Counted from the first letter of the stretch, positions 14,005-22,075 are shown. The stretch is 64,000 nt of DNA from a virus (IMGVR_UViG_3300028275_000006:124001-188000); one strand, 5' to 3'. Notes: generated by a model not told the origin, from the letters alone. A program made the numbers and translations.

Positions 14005-14544
14005 TCAACTATATTCAAACGGTGTACTTGGGTGTCCATAGTCGACATGTAAATTGGATCCTTTAGTGTCATCGTATTGTGTGTAGTACGACTCGTTTGG
14101 TTTAACTTCTCTCCAATCATCATACTTGAGTTGGGCGAACGTTACTTGTTTCCTATCCAAAAGATCACAAATAATAAATGTACTAGTACATCTACCTTGA
14201 ATGTATTTCATAGGACCGTGCTTGTATTCGTTAGCCAACAATGCTTTGTGCATTTCGCTATGAGGTCTAAACATAATTCTAGTAATACCTAACTTTTGGT
14301 TACGTAGTCTAAATTTATCTATTAACGTGAGTTCGGAGATTTGAGCATTGTTTTCATCGTCGACACGTAATAGTACGTTCTTGACTTTAATGCTACCTTT
14401 TGTATGACTGTTGTCTGGTGTTTCCTTGGTGCTCCAAGCAACTGTACAGTCTACGTGATTGACATATAATGTCTCCCCATGAAATTTTAAGACCCACATA
14501 GGTATGGTCTGATCTTCTAAGTGTTTTTTGTTAAAATGGAACAC
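14005..14544 (-). CDS. Hypothetical protein, GTG start
   Basis: The 179-residue frame begins with GTG (codons for VFHFNKKH), preceded by AAGGACCTA at fitting distance. It is rich in His, Lys and Tyr, with a beta-rich middle and no membrane segment. It follows the zinc-ribbon gene. No family is recognised. Confidence 0.68.
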   Translation of the reverse strand: MFHFNKKHLEDQTIPMWVLKFHGETLYVNHVDCTVAWSTKETPDNSHTKGSIKVKNVLLRVDDENNAQISELTLIDKFRLRNQKLGITRIMFRPHSEMHKALLANEYKHGPMKYIQGRCTSTFIICDLLDRKQVTFAQLKYDDWREVKPNESYYTQYDDTKGSNLHVDYGHPSTPFEYS

Positions 14545-14593
14545 TAGGTCCTTACAAGCATATTCAATCTATTTCATTTTCGTTTCCTTTAGT

Positions 14594-14616
14594 TAAAGGG
14601 GGACTTTCACCCCCCG
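14594..14616 (-). terminator. Hairpin, possible terminator
   Basis: GGGGGTGAAAGTCCCCC followed by TTTAACT after the zinc-ribbon gene. The T tract is short. Confidence 0.5.
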
Positions 14617-14625
14617 TGTTTTTAT

Positions 14626-15384
14626 TTACGCAAATATTTCTAATGCAGTACCGCATTCTGAACAGAACTTAGCGTGAGCTTTATTCTGCTTGCCGCAAGT
14701 TACGCATTTTGGTTTGGCTTTAACTGTCACTGCCTTTTCAACAGGTTTGTTATCTCCCAAGTCGCCTACTAGTCTCAGCACAATATTGTGTACTGTAGAT
14801 TCTAGTGCGCCAACTGTGACATGTTGGAATGACTGAGTGGACTTGCTACCTGGAACAGTAATGCCGGTTTCATTTTTAAAACTTGCGGCACTTGCTGTTA
14901 CATTCATACTGTTAAGACTGGCATTGGTAGAGTAAGTAGCACCCATCGGGCTTGCCCAATCTCCTGTACTACCACTAATACCCCTAGTAAGAGTAGTTGA
15001 GCTCCAAGTAGGAATGTTTAGAATAGGGCGTGGAATTTCAAATTGATATTCAACACGGATTAACCCGTCTTCTAGTTTGATACCACGTGGACCATCTTCA
15101 ATTGCACTTGTGCGTTCGATAAACTTAAACTTGTTACCTTCGGAGAGATTGCCGTTTTTAATCCAACGCTCTAAGTCGACAGTCCGACCCGGGTCAATGA
15201 CCAATCCGCCAGGGACGACATTCTCTCCGTCGATAAACACATTTACGACAGCACGAGTTGTATTAAGATTTTTGAGTAAGATACTATATTCGCTAGCGAA
15301 CGGAATATAGACTGTGTCCTTGAATTCACGGAGCACTTTGCCTTTTGATTTGATAGAGGCTACTAGTTTTTGATTATACATCAT
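14626..15384 (-). CDS. Phage protein with C-terminal zinc ribbon
   Basis: The 252-residue protein has a beta-rich body: an N-terminal SIKSKGKVLREF, a YSILLKNLNTTRAVVNVFIDGE strand pair, and a linker rich in Ser/Thr. It ends in a compact zinc ribbon, CVTCGKQNKAHAKFCSECG (two CxxC pairs 13 residues apart). Proteins with this architecture are common in large phages and bacteria without known function. The ribbon may be an interaction module. Its late-type TATAAATA box lies at 15461-15468. Confidence 0.78.
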   Translation of the reverse strand: MMYNQKLVASIKSKGKVLREFKDTVYIPFASEYSILLKNLNTTRAVVNVFIDGENVVPGGLVIDPGRTVDLERWIKNGNLSEGNKFKFIERTSAIEDGPRGIKLEDGLIRVEYQFEIPRPILNIPTWSSTTLTRGISGSTGDWASPMGATYSTNASLNSMNVTASAASFKNETGITVPGSKSTQSFQHVTVGALESTVHNIVLRLVGDLGDNKPVEKAVTVKAKPKCVTCGKQNKAHAKFCSECGTALEIFA

Positions 15385-15460
15385 GGTTCTTCCTTTTTAC
15401 GGCGTACACTCTAAACGCCTAGTTATTAAAGAGTGTTAGTGTAGGACCACCCTACAAATT

Positions 15461-15468
15461 TATTTATA
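15461..15468 (-). promoter_or_regulatory. T4-late-like promoter box TATAAATA
   Basis: Full TATAAATA on the minus strand, overlapping the stop of the 15464 gene and 77 bases ahead of the zinc-ribbon gene. Confidence 0.5.
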
Positions 15469-15688
15469 TCGGCACTTCGATCAGTTGAAAAATTCTCCAA
15501 TCTCTGCGATCAGCCACTTTTTTCTTCTTGTTCTCTTCCTGAACATACTTCAAGAAGCTCTGTGCCTGTTCCATAGTACCGTAGAAGATGTCATTACCGT
15601 AAGCATAAGTTCCTACCGAGCCGGTTTCGCCTTCCCAGTAATGTCCTACTGCGTAGTTAAACTGTTTTGCTTGTTTCTTCTTTGCCAT
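15464..15688 (-). CDS. Small hypothetical protein
   Basis: 74 residues, basic at both ends (MAKKKQAKQF; NKKKKVADRRD), with an aromatic middle. Its start overlaps the end of the upstream membrane-protein gene by 32 bases. Unknown function. Confidence 0.6.
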   Translation of the reverse strand: MAKKKQAKQFNYAVGHYWEGETGSVGTYAYGNDIFYGTMEQAQSFLKYVQEENKKKKVADRRDWRIFQLIEVPI

Positions 15689-15905
15689 GATTGTCTTTCA
15701 TATATGGCGGAATCTTTTCAGATTCTTCTTGTGTCATAAACCGTTGTGGTTCATGTGCCCAATGTGGCATCCATGACCAACCCCACGACTTCCAATATTT
15801 GGCAACTAAGTTATTAGCGATAAGAATACCGCCTAGGATTATCAAGAATCCTAAAACTGTTAAAACTGATCCGGCTAAAAATACTGCCGCCTGATCCATA
15901 TCCAT
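15657..15905 (-). CDS. Small single-pass membrane protein
   Basis: 82 residues with one strong hydrophobic segment (about residues 8-30, AGSVLTVLGFLIILGGIL) and a polar, Trp-rich tail (KYWKSWGWSWMPHW). It lies just after tRNA 15927 and before a basic small gene. Probably inner-membrane, N-out or N-in undetermined. Confidence 0.65.
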   Translation of the reverse strand: MDMDQAAVFLAGSVLTVLGFLIILGGILIANNLVAKYWKSWGWSWMPHWAHEPQRFMTQEESEKIPPYMKDNHGKEETSKTV

Positions 15906-15926
15906 ACTACTTCTCTTTCTTAAAAA

Positions 15927-16000
15927 TGGTGCGCTAGACAGGAATCGAACCTGCTATCGGGAGTTTAGAAGTCCCTGCCTATCCATTGAGCTTCAAGCGC
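15927..16000 (-). tRNA. tRNA: Arg(TCT) or amber-reading CTA
   Basis: GCGCTTG/CTAGCGC acceptor, T arm GCAGG TTCGATT CCTGT, CCA encoded. The best-paired anticodon stem (GGGAC/CTCCC, four Watson-Crick pairs) leaves loop TTCTAAA, giving anticodon CTA. Shifting one base gives CTTCTAA (TCT, Arg) with a poorer stem. A solitary gene far from the main array. Confidence 0.7.
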
Positions 16001-16001
16001 A

Positions 16002-16211
16002 TTATCGTTCCCAAATTGTAGTCATGTTGAGCCAACGTGCTACGGGTTTAACTACCAGCGGAATCATTAAGCAAAGAATCCAAACCATTTGGATGTATTC
16101 TGCTTCTGTAAATTTGTAGGCAATGTTAGCAAAGCCAACTACTAGATAAATGGCGGACAGCCAAAAGAGGTAATGTCCGCCACTGCGTTGCCAAAGTAAA
16201 CGTTTTAACAT
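16002..16211 (-). CDS. Two-helix membrane protein
   Basis: 69 residues with two hydrophobic segments (about 13-31 and 40-57) and basic ends. It starts one base after the SPFH gene stop, so the two are probably co-translated. Could be a partner or holin-like accessory; no family is recognised. Confidence 0.65.
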   Translation of the reverse strand: MLKRLLWQRSGGHYLFWLSAIYLVVGFANIAYKFTEAEYIQMVWILCLMIPLVVKPVARWLNMTTIWER

Positions 16212-16212
16212 A

Positions 16213-17013
16213 TTACTTACCGTTGGTAGTAACAGTAGGAGTTACAACACCGTTGATAACCAAAGTTTGACCTTTGAAGTTGGCAATAGCATCGGGCAAC
16301 TTACGCATGGCTTCTGCTTCTGCCTCCGCCTTCAACAATGGAATTGCCATCGGATTGGCCTGCATCGATTCGTTACGTTTCTTAGCAGTAGCAACTTTGA
16401 CTTCTTCGGTCTTGTACTCGTTCTTGGCTTTGACCAATTCGTTGGCGCTGGCTACAACAGAGTCTGCAGGCACAATGTTACGAATAAGAACTTGTCCAAT
16501 TACAATAGTACCATCCAACTTTTCTTCAGCCAGTGTACGAGTAACTTGTTCTTTGATTTCAGTTTCCATTGCTTGACGTGCATCACCCATTTCCAATGCT
16601 TCATACTTACGTGCGGCTTTGTAGATAGCATTACGTGAAGCATTAAAGATGTAATTATACATCAAGTAAACATCGCCATTATGACTAGCGTGGAATGATT
16701 TATTTTTTGTATTATAAATCTCGGCCACTTGTGCTTGATTGATATTATAAGTAACCAACGCATCAAAGTCCTTCATTGTGCTATTATCTTTAGCCAATGG
16801 AGTCATGTCTTCAACTTTGACACTAATTTCCTTAGTTGGGAATGTAAGTACATCGCCGATAATAGTTTGGTTAAACGAACCAGGAAGCAATTCCTCATTC
16901 TTGACCTGCTTGTCAAAACCGACACGGAGACCAACTTCACCAGTTTCGATACGAGTACAACCCGTTGCCAAAACTGCGGCGGCAAGAATAGAGAGAGTTA
17001 AAATACGCTTCAT
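16213..17013 (-). CDS. SPFH/prohibitin-domain lipoprotein
   Basis: The 266-residue protein starts with a lipoprotein signal (LAAAVLATGC, Cys19), then a band-7/SPFH domain (GLRVGFDKQV...; FDALVTYNINQAQVAEIY) and a long Ala/Glu-rich helix (KAEAEAEAMRKLPDA). SPFH proteins form ring-like membrane assemblies that control proteases or lipid domains. Lipid anchoring instead of a transmembrane helix is a variation. Phage prohibitin-like proteins occur in T4-like phages near rIIA/rIIB, as here. Confidence 0.85.
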   Translation of the reverse strand: MKRILTLSILAAAVLATGCTRIETGEVGLRVGFDKQVKNEELLPGSFNQTIIGDVLTFPTKEISVKVEDMTPLAKDNSTMKDFDALVTYNINQAQVAEIYNTKNKSFHASHNGDVYLMYNYIFNASRNAIYKAARKYEALEMGDARQAMETEIKEQVTRTLAEEKLDGTIVIGQVLIRNIVPADSVVASANELVKAKNEYKTEEVKVATAKKRNESMQANPMAIPLLKAEAEAEAMRKLPDAIANFKGQTLVINGVVTPTVTTNGK

Positions 17014-17022
17014 TGTTTTTCC

Positions 17023-17199
17023 TTAAAATAAAATTACGATTGCTGTCATCACCATTAGTGCTAACAGTGAAACAATTATACTATAGGCCAATGACTTTGT
17101 CAATGACCAACGCTCCTTGCCCTCCATTTTCCTCCAGGTAGTAATACCTAAATGGATCAGGACGGCAAGGATTGCAAAGACTAGCCAAAGTCTAATCAT
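17023..17199 (-). CDS. 58-residue two-helix membrane protein
   Basis: The ATG overlaps the rIIB stop codon (ATGA), indicating coupled translation. Two hydrophobic segments (MIRLWLVFAILAVLIHLGI; SIIVSLLALMVMTAIVILF) flank a short basic loop (RKMEGKERW). The gene contains the promoter of the SPFH gene. A small membrane partner of rIIB or the SPFH protein is plausible. Confidence 0.7.
   Translation of the reverse strand: MIRLWLVFAILAVLIHLGITTWRKMEGKERWSLTKSLAYSIIVSLLALMVMTAIVILF
17075..17103 (-). promoter_or_regulatory. Consensus sigma70 promoter inside a gene
   Basis: TTGACA (17098-17103), 17-base spacer, TATAAT (17075-17080), embedded in the small membrane gene and driving the SPFH gene. Confidence 0.85.
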
Positions 17200-17993
17200 T
17201 GTGTTACCTTAAGAGCGGCATCGACTGCGGCCTTAACAGCGGCATCCAACTGCTCTTGTGTGTAGGCTTCATCCTGGACAGGTGCTTTGAAAGCATCGTC
17301 TGGATGTACGCCCAATTCACCAATAACTTCGTAGCGGCAAGCACGACCCTTAGACGCATTGTAGTCAGTAGGAATGCTTACAACATCACGTGGATTGATC
17401 TTAAGGATCACTGTACGTTCACCACCAAAGTGGTCCAAGTACTCACGTGAGCAGAAGTGCAGACCAGAACTACAAGTGTTTTCGGCCTTGTCGTCAACTT
17501 GGTTGCGCTCCATTTCAACAATCTGTCCAACAGAGTTATCCATTGTACCACTGTGGCAATCCTTATAGTCCTTACGAACTTTCTTGTATGCCAAGAAGTG
17601 ACCGTCATTGGTAATTGGCAAATTACCCTTTTCCAAAAACTTGTACAGTTCTGTAACAGCACGATGACTTGGGTTGCTCATCAAGTTCTCCATAAACTGA
17701 ACCATAGGCTCAATTGGGAAACCATCTTGGTACATAGAAATAATTCTATCTGCCAATGTGTTGTGGAACTCTTGTCCCTTCCAGTAGAACTTGTCTCCTT
17801 GGATAGCGATGTTACCAGCACCATATTCGAGCACAATTTTCTTTGGCTCAATTACTTCCTGTACTGTGTCCCAGTCACCTGTCTTAATTGCTTCTTTGAC
17901 TTTCTCATAGGCAATATGAGTAGAAGTAATTGTATGTGGATTGTTGTTAATTACAACAACAATATTTTTGCCTTGAATCAAATATGGAAACAT
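17196..17993 (-). CDS. rIIB: rIIB-like protein
   Basis: The 265-residue product matches rIIB of T4-like phages: an N-terminal part with two INNNPHTITST-type strands, then the conserved block LYKFLEKGNLPITNDGHFL followed by AYKKVR, and CSSGLHFCSREYL. The ATG at 17993 has AAAGGTG six bases upstream. It directly follows rIIA, the order seen in T4. In T4, rIIA and rIIB act at the membrane against superinfecting or prophage exclusion; the mechanism is unsettled. The C terminus ends in an Ala-rich helix. Confidence 0.9.
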   Translation of the reverse strand: MFPYLIQGKNIVVVINNNPHTITSTHIAYEKVKEAIKTGDWDTVQEVIEPKKIVLEYGAGNIAIQGDKFYWKGQEFHNTLADRIISMYQDGFPIEPMVQFMENLMSNPSHRAVTELYKFLEKGNLPITNDGHFLAYKKVRKDYKDCHSGTMDNSVGQIVEMERNQVDDKAENTCSSGLHFCSREYLDHFGGERTVILKINPRDVVSIPTDYNASKGRACRYEVIGELGVHPDDAFKAPVQDEAYTQEQLDAAVKAAVDAALKVTQ

Positions 17994-17994
17994 T

Positions 17995-20157
17995 TTAAAC
18001 ACCTTTCTGTGTGTCAATCAAATTAACGTACTCAGCAACTTCATGATTTGGCGCACTACGCAAGTATGCCAACAACGGATAACGCTTACTAATGGTTGCA
18101 CATTCATCAGTAAACTTCTGCACTTGAGCTTCTGGACTAAAGGTTACACCAGGAGCATAACGATTGCACAAACGCTTCAAACTTTGTTCACTGTACTTAA
18201 TCTTTTCATAGCCCTTGAACTGTTTTACCAATTCAACATACGGACTATTTTTGTTAGTAACATTAAACATGATGCTTTCATTATACTGCAACAGGTTGAA
18301 ATTGTCAACAGCCTGCAATACCAAACTCATAACAAGTTTATTATCAATTGGCTTGCTCAAAACACTAACAATGTGCTCTTCAATGTTGACCCAATTCTTT
18401 TGAGTCTTAATAAACTCAATGTCGCCTTTACGCACACCGTAGATTGTAGTCTTCAAACCAGTTAAACCACAGTCTTTCAAATCGTTGTAAAACTCTTTGA
18501 CGTTGCTCATACCATACTTACTTTGAACTTCAAAACCGCTCAAAGGCAAGTAGTAGTAAGTAGTAGCATCATCAAAACTGTCAGCCTTACCAGCATCACG
18601 CCAAACCATTTCGCGTTCACGATAGTAGCCACCTGTGCCACGTTCTTGCAAACACAAGATTGTAACGTTCTTTGCCAAACCAACTTGACGTTCTTTCTTC
18701 GACAACGAACTGGCTTTTACAATACGATCCTCTGGAGGATTAGCAATAGCCTTAAAGAACGCCTTAGTGTTCATGACTTTGTCTTTGTTTAATTTATCTA
18801 AGACAAAGACTGTAGCACTATTGTCTGGCTTAGTTTCACGATAGTGGAACTTGGCACGTTCAAGGGCACCGATATTGGTATCATTAACGATAAACTGTAC
18901 ACGGTCCTCTACAGTAATGCCCCAGTAGGCAAACATATCGTAATGCCCTTGAGCGTTCTTGTTATCACTGTATTGTGTGTCAGCCTTACGGTTAGGATAT
19001 GCCTTAGTGTGCTTGGCATAGTTAAAACCTCTGATAACGATGTTGTATTTCTTAGCAAGATCTTCAACACCCATTTTGAAAGTCTTAGTACCGCCGTAAC
19101 GGCTGTCATCGAATGTAGACAGGTTAGTGTCTGCTACATACTTCTTAACCGCCGCTTGCCACAAACCATTATGATACTTCTTAGTCAAGAAGATAGCACG
19201 ATCCCACAGGTTAGGAATAGCATCTGCTTCTTTGGCTACGTGAACAGCCAACTGAGCATTTACTGCCTCTAACTTGCGCTTGATGGCATCTACAGTCTGA
19301 GGAATGTATGACAAACCTTCACGGCTTGCTTGGAAGTCTAATTCGCCAATAGCAAAGTGCATTTCCAAACCACAGTTCAACAACAGGCGCAATTCGCCCA
19401 TAGCCTGTTCTGTGTTAGGAACATCTATAGGATAGGCAATATTGCCCATGATGGCTACAGCACGACGGTGTCCGTCTGTGTATGAGTGAACGCCTGGAAT
19501 GATATCCTTAGCATCATATTCTACATCACGGAAACGGAAGTCGCTGACACCGCTGATAACTGGGCGCAGAGCAAAATAAGTGTAGACATATCGTGCTTCT
19601 TCTTGGAACTTACTAAAGTCCCAACGGTCACTGACTGAGAATTTAACTTCGACACCGTCGGGTTCGCTGGTTTGTTCTTCACCCATCTTGGCAATACTAG
19701 GCACACCTGCTTCGTTAATAAAAGCAGAGTAAACACCTTTAACGCCGTCTTTGATTGCGGTTACCGTGAAGTTATCTGTATAACTAAAAGGACTCTTAGA
19801 ACCCAAACCTAATGCGCCGATAAAATCGTTGCTGTTGGTCTTAGTACTTTCAAAGTATGTGGTATAGATGTTTGTAACTTGTTCGTGGCTCAAACCAGTA
19901 CCATAGTCACGAATACTAAACCAAGGTTCCAATTGGTTGGGCAAGTGTACATCAAAAGGAGTATCTTGTTTGCCTGCGGCAGTATGGCTATCTACTGCGT
20001 TACAACTCAGTTCACGGATGATAGCACGGATCTTGTTAGCATACAAGCCTGAACTCAAAATGTTAAATGCCTTAGCAGAGTTGCGAATACGGAACTCGCC
20101 CACTTCACTTACATTACTCAAAATTGCTTCGTTTTGCGGAGCATTGTTAATAATCAT
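17995..20157 (-). CDS. rIIA: rIIA-like GHKL-ATPase protein
   Basis: The 721-residue protein has GHKL ATPase motifs: RELSCNAVDSH (N box), IRDYGTGLS (DxGxG) and GALGLGSKSPFSYTD (G2 region), all in the first 150 residues. T4 rIIA is 725 residues with the same layout. I chose the ATG at 20157 (MIINNAPQNE) after AAAGG, because a longer frame would extend across the promoter. It is likely membrane-associated and acts with rIIB in controlling lysis and exclusion. Confidence 0.93.
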   Translation of the reverse strand: MIINNAPQNEAILSNVSEVGEFRIRNSAKAFNILSSGLYANKIRAIIRELSCNAVDSHTAAGKQDTPFDVHLPNQLEPWFSIRDYGTGLSHEQVTNIYTTYFESTKTNSNDFIGALGLGSKSPFSYTDNFTVTAIKDGVKGVYSAFINEAGVPSIAKMGEEQTSEPDGVEVKFSVSDRWDFSKFQEEARYVYTYFALRPVISGVSDFRFRDVEYDAKDIIPGVHSYTDGHRRAVAIMGNIAYPIDVPNTEQAMGELRLLLNCGLEMHFAIGELDFQASREGLSYIPQTVDAIKRKLEAVNAQLAVHVAKEADAIPNLWDRAIFLTKKYHNGLWQAAVKKYVADTNLSTFDDSRYGGTKTFKMGVEDLAKKYNIVIRGFNYAKHTKAYPNRKADTQYSDNKNAQGHYDMFAYWGITVEDRVQFIVNDTNIGALERAKFHYRETKPDNSATVFVLDKLNKDKVMNTKAFFKAIANPPEDRIVKASSLSKKERQVGLAKNVTILCLQERGTGGYYREREMVWRDAGKADSFDDATTYYYLPLSGFEVQSKYGMSNVKEFYNDLKDCGLTGLKTTIYGVRKGDIEFIKTQKNWVNIEEHIVSVLSKPIDNKLVMSLVLQAVDNFNLLQYNESIMFNVTNKNSPYVELVKQFKGYEKIKYSEQSLKRLCNRYAPGVTFSPEAQVQKFTDECATISKRYPLLAYLRSAPNHEVAEYVNLIDTQKGV

Positions 20158-20197
20158 CTTTAGCCTTTCTGCGCCTAGTTGTTTACTGTATGTGTAT

Positions 20198-20226
20198 ATT
20201 ATAGCAAATGAACTGTGGTCTGTCAA
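20198..20226 (-). promoter_or_regulatory. Consensus sigma70 promoter for rIIA-rIIB
   Basis: TTGACA (20221-20226), 17-base spacer, TATAAT (20198-20203); consistent with early expression. Confidence 0.88.
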
Positions 20227-20265
20227 CTGTCGATGAGTCCAAAATATGAACCCATCGACACAAGA

Positions 20266-20457
20266 TTAACCAATTTGATCTATGCGGGCTCTCCAATAGA
20301 TCTCATAAGTGCCTTGATTACAGGCTTCTGCGTAGGTTTCGGCCTCTTCGCGGGTAGTGAAGAATTTGGTTTCTTCTGGGCAAGGACGCTGTCCCCATCC
20401 TGCTTCGTACTCAGTTACGGTGACTTTGTACAGGGTGCTAACTCTAACTTCGGACAT
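20266..20457 (-). CDS. 63-residue hypothetical protein
   Basis: Small beta-alpha protein (STLYKVTVTEYEAGW; FFTTREEAETYAEAC). The T-R-E-E-A-x-x-Y pattern recurs in many small phage proteins, often likened to a ferredoxin-like strand-helix unit. Monocistronic behind its own promoter, preceded by GGAG. Function unknown. Confidence 0.65.
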   Translation of the reverse strand: MSEVRVSTLYKVTVTEYEAGWGQRPCPEETKFFTTREEAETYAEACNQGTYEIYWRARIDQIG

Positions 20458-20484
20458 TTTGGGCTCCTTTCTTACTAGGCTTTT

Positions 20485-20513
20485 AGTATAAGCGATCTAG
20501 TAAGAAATGTCAA
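20485..20513 (-). promoter_or_regulatory. Sigma70-type promoter
   Basis: TTGACA (20508-20513), 17-base spacer, TATACT (20485-20490), upstream of the 63-residue gene. Confidence 0.8.
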
Positions 20514-20517
20514 TCGT

Positions 20518-20547
20518 AAAAAAGGTGTTGTATTTCTACAACACCCT
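20518..20547 (-). terminator. Rho-independent terminator
   Basis: GGTGTTGTAGAAATACAACACC then TTTTTTA, right after the AAA+ gene stop and abutting the next -35 box. Confidence 0.9.
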
Positions 20548-20552
20548 TGCGC

Positions 20553-21632
20553 TTAAAAAGCGTCCCAGTAAGAGTAAGTCTTCTCTTTAACTTTGGTAAG
20601 GATAAGGCTTGCACCTTCCTTGTTAGTGAACACGTACTTGGTACCATTGTCATCAATCTTCTTCAACTCGTCCGGAGTGAATCGGATACCCTGCCAATCC
20701 CAATCTTCGTCACCAGTTTCTTCGTCACGTTCAATAACCTTGTAAGAAATGTTGACATTCTTGTTAAGAGGATTGCCTTCCCATTCCTTGTCTTCAAAAT
20801 TGTTTTCTTTGACTTCTTCGCCATTGATAACCAACTTGATTGCATAACGAGAAGTCGAACCGTATTCTGGTTTGGCATTCAGCATAGTCATTGCTTCCTG
20901 CGGAGTTTCGTCGAAACGATTCATTTCTTCAACCAATGCCTTCAGCATGTCAAAGTTGAATTGGTCAAACGTACCAGCAATACCTACAATCTTTTCAATG
21001 TGTTCTTTGTTTTGAAGATTGTCCATGCAGTATTCACGAATGAAGTCTGCATCCAAGCCCTTATACTCAAGGCTGTAATAAACACGACCAGGACGATTAC
21101 GCATATGGCTATTAACACGCCATTTGTCGTTACAAGTAAGCACAAACAACTTTTTGGTTGGGTACACACCGTCCAGCAGAGTCAGCATCTGTTCTTGCTC
21201 GTGTTCATCATAGACTTTTTCAAATTCATCAAACACTACAATTACAGGTTGTTCAATACTTTGAATGAACGCATTGAATTGGTCTCCACACCAAGGAGCA
21301 TTGATTACAATAGTAGGAATACCTTTGTCATATCCCTTGACAGAAAGCATCTTAGCCAATAGTGTTTTGCCAGAACCTTTTTCACCAGTAAGCATTACGC
21401 CAGTAGTACTGGGACGATCCTCAAACGCATAAAGAATACGGTCGGCACGTTTGTTTGTATCGCCGTAAATCTTGCCTTTGATTTCGAACTTGTCAATTGT
21501 TTCAAGAAACAACTGCCCAGACATCTCGTCCTTTTTAACGACATAGTTACCAGCCGGCAACTTCTCTTGAATATCAAGTGCTTCTTTTTTGGATACTCGG
21601 TAAGTGCTACCTTGCTTTAGGAAATAGGTCAT
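20553..21632 (-). CDS. AAA+ ATPase
   Basis: The 359-residue protein contains Walker A GEKGSGKT (about residues 82-89), Walker B VIVVFDEFEK, a sensor-1-like FVLTCND, and an arginine-rich NRPGR segment. The AAA+ fold is followed by a C-terminal extension (residues 260-359) of strands and acidic residues ending SYWDAF. Similar predicted ATPases occur in large T4-like phages with unknown substrates; remodelling of protein complexes is the general expectation. Own promoter and terminator. Confidence 0.85.
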   Translation of the reverse strand: MTYFLKQGSTYRVSKKEALDIQEKLPAGNYVVKKDEMSGQLFLETIDKFEIKGKIYGDTNKRADRILYAFEDRPSTTGVMLTGEKGSGKTLLAKMLSVKGYDKGIPTIVINAPWCGDQFNAFIQSIEQPVIVVFDEFEKVYDEHEQEQMLTLLDGVYPTKKLFVLTCNDKWRVNSHMRNRPGRVYYSLEYKGLDADFIREYCMDNLQNKEHIEKIVGIAGTFDQFNFDMLKALVEEMNRFDETPQEAMTMLNAKPEYGSTSRYAIKLVINGEEVKENNFEDKEWEGNPLNKNVNISYKVIERDEETGDEDWDWQGIRFTPDELKKIDDNGTKYVFTNKEGASLILTKVKEKTYSYWDAF

Positions 21633-21668
21633 GTGATCTTTCTATGAAATAAAACTGCGATACTGTGT

Positions 21669-21697
21669 ATTATAGGCTCGGACAGGGCATCTGTCAA
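21669..21697 (-). promoter_or_regulatory. Consensus sigma70 promoter for AAA+ gene
   Basis: TTGACA (21692-21697), 17-base spacer, TATAAT (21669-21674). Confidence 0.88.
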
Positions 21698-21711
21698 TGT
21701 GTTTGGTAAAA

Positions 21712-21737
21712 TAAAAAAGGGCCCGAAGGCCCTTTGG
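21712..21737 (-). terminator. Terminator after tmRNA
   Basis: AAAGGGCCTTCGGGCCCTTTTTTATTTT on the minus strand (GC stem, TTCG loop, T tract), the same stem sequence as the terminator at 13271. Confidence 0.92.
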
Positions 21738-21739
21738 TT

Positions 21740-21938
21740 GTTTGGGTTACAAGGTAAGTCCTACCCCGGAGTTGCAGTTTCTTAGGCTGCTACTAGACCA
21801 TTGTCGGCTGTGAAGCCTTCAACAGTGAAGTACTCAAATGTAGATGCGTTTGCATTTACTAGTTTTGCTTGATTTACGGTCATCGCCTACCGTGTTGCCG
21901 TCTCTACTATCTACCCCTGTCGAAACCATGGCAGGCCC
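21740..21938 (-). ncRNA. ssrA: tmRNA coding piece (permuted ssrA, 5'-half)
   Basis: Starts with GGGCCTG, which pairs with CAGGTCC of the acceptor piece to rebuild a 7-bp tRNA acceptor stem, followed by the near-invariant ATGGTTTCGACAGGGG block. A tag reading frame lies at 21782-21853: 23 codons, GCA AAC GCA at the resume site and a C terminus of GLVAA before TAA. Short hairpins (ACGGTAGGCGATGACCGT) fit the pseudoknot region. The order acceptor piece, spacer, coding piece is that of circularly permuted two-piece tmRNA. The 3' end is approximate. Confidence 0.9.
21782..21853 (-). CDS. tmRNA proteolysis tag
   Basis: 23-codon tag, ANAS...ADNGLVAA, ending TAA. The hydrophobic Leu-Val-Ala-Ala end resembles ssrA degrons recognised by ClpXP and ClpAP (E. 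coli ends LAA). It starts at GCA after TAGTAAAT, the usual place of the resume codon. Confidence 0.85.
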   Translation of the reverse strand, partial: ANASTFEYFTVEGFTADNGLVAA

Positions 21939-22000
21939 ATCATAAAAACACAATACCAAAGTAAATTTACAATGAATACCAAAGTAAATTTATGTCCTTA

Positions 22001-22075
22001 TGGTGGACCTGGCGGGAGTCGAACCCGCGTCCAGAAGTCCTTCGCTTTGAAGGGATTACAACAATTCTTTAAACG
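22001..22075 (-). ncRNA. ssrA: tmRNA acceptor piece (permuted ssrA, 3'-half)
   Basis: Contains GGACGCGGGTTCGACTCCCG (T arm GCGGG TTCGACT CCCGC) and ends CCAGGTCCACCA with encoded CCA. In the gene it precedes the coding piece, separated by about 60 bases. The upstream boundary is approximate and lies next to the stop codon of the 22069 gene. Confidence 0.88.

Noticed and set aside
15927-16000. Genome-wide UAG recoding
   Set aside because: Genes in this window read well with the standard code, with expected ends and motifs; a suppressor would act only by readthrough.
20158-20226. Extended rIIA start
   Set aside because: It covers the consensus promoter and its upstream box.
21740-22075. Single tRNA or part of the following gene
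   Set aside because: The T arm alone looks tRNA-like, but the TTTCGACAGGGG block, resume codon and tag frame identify tmRNA.
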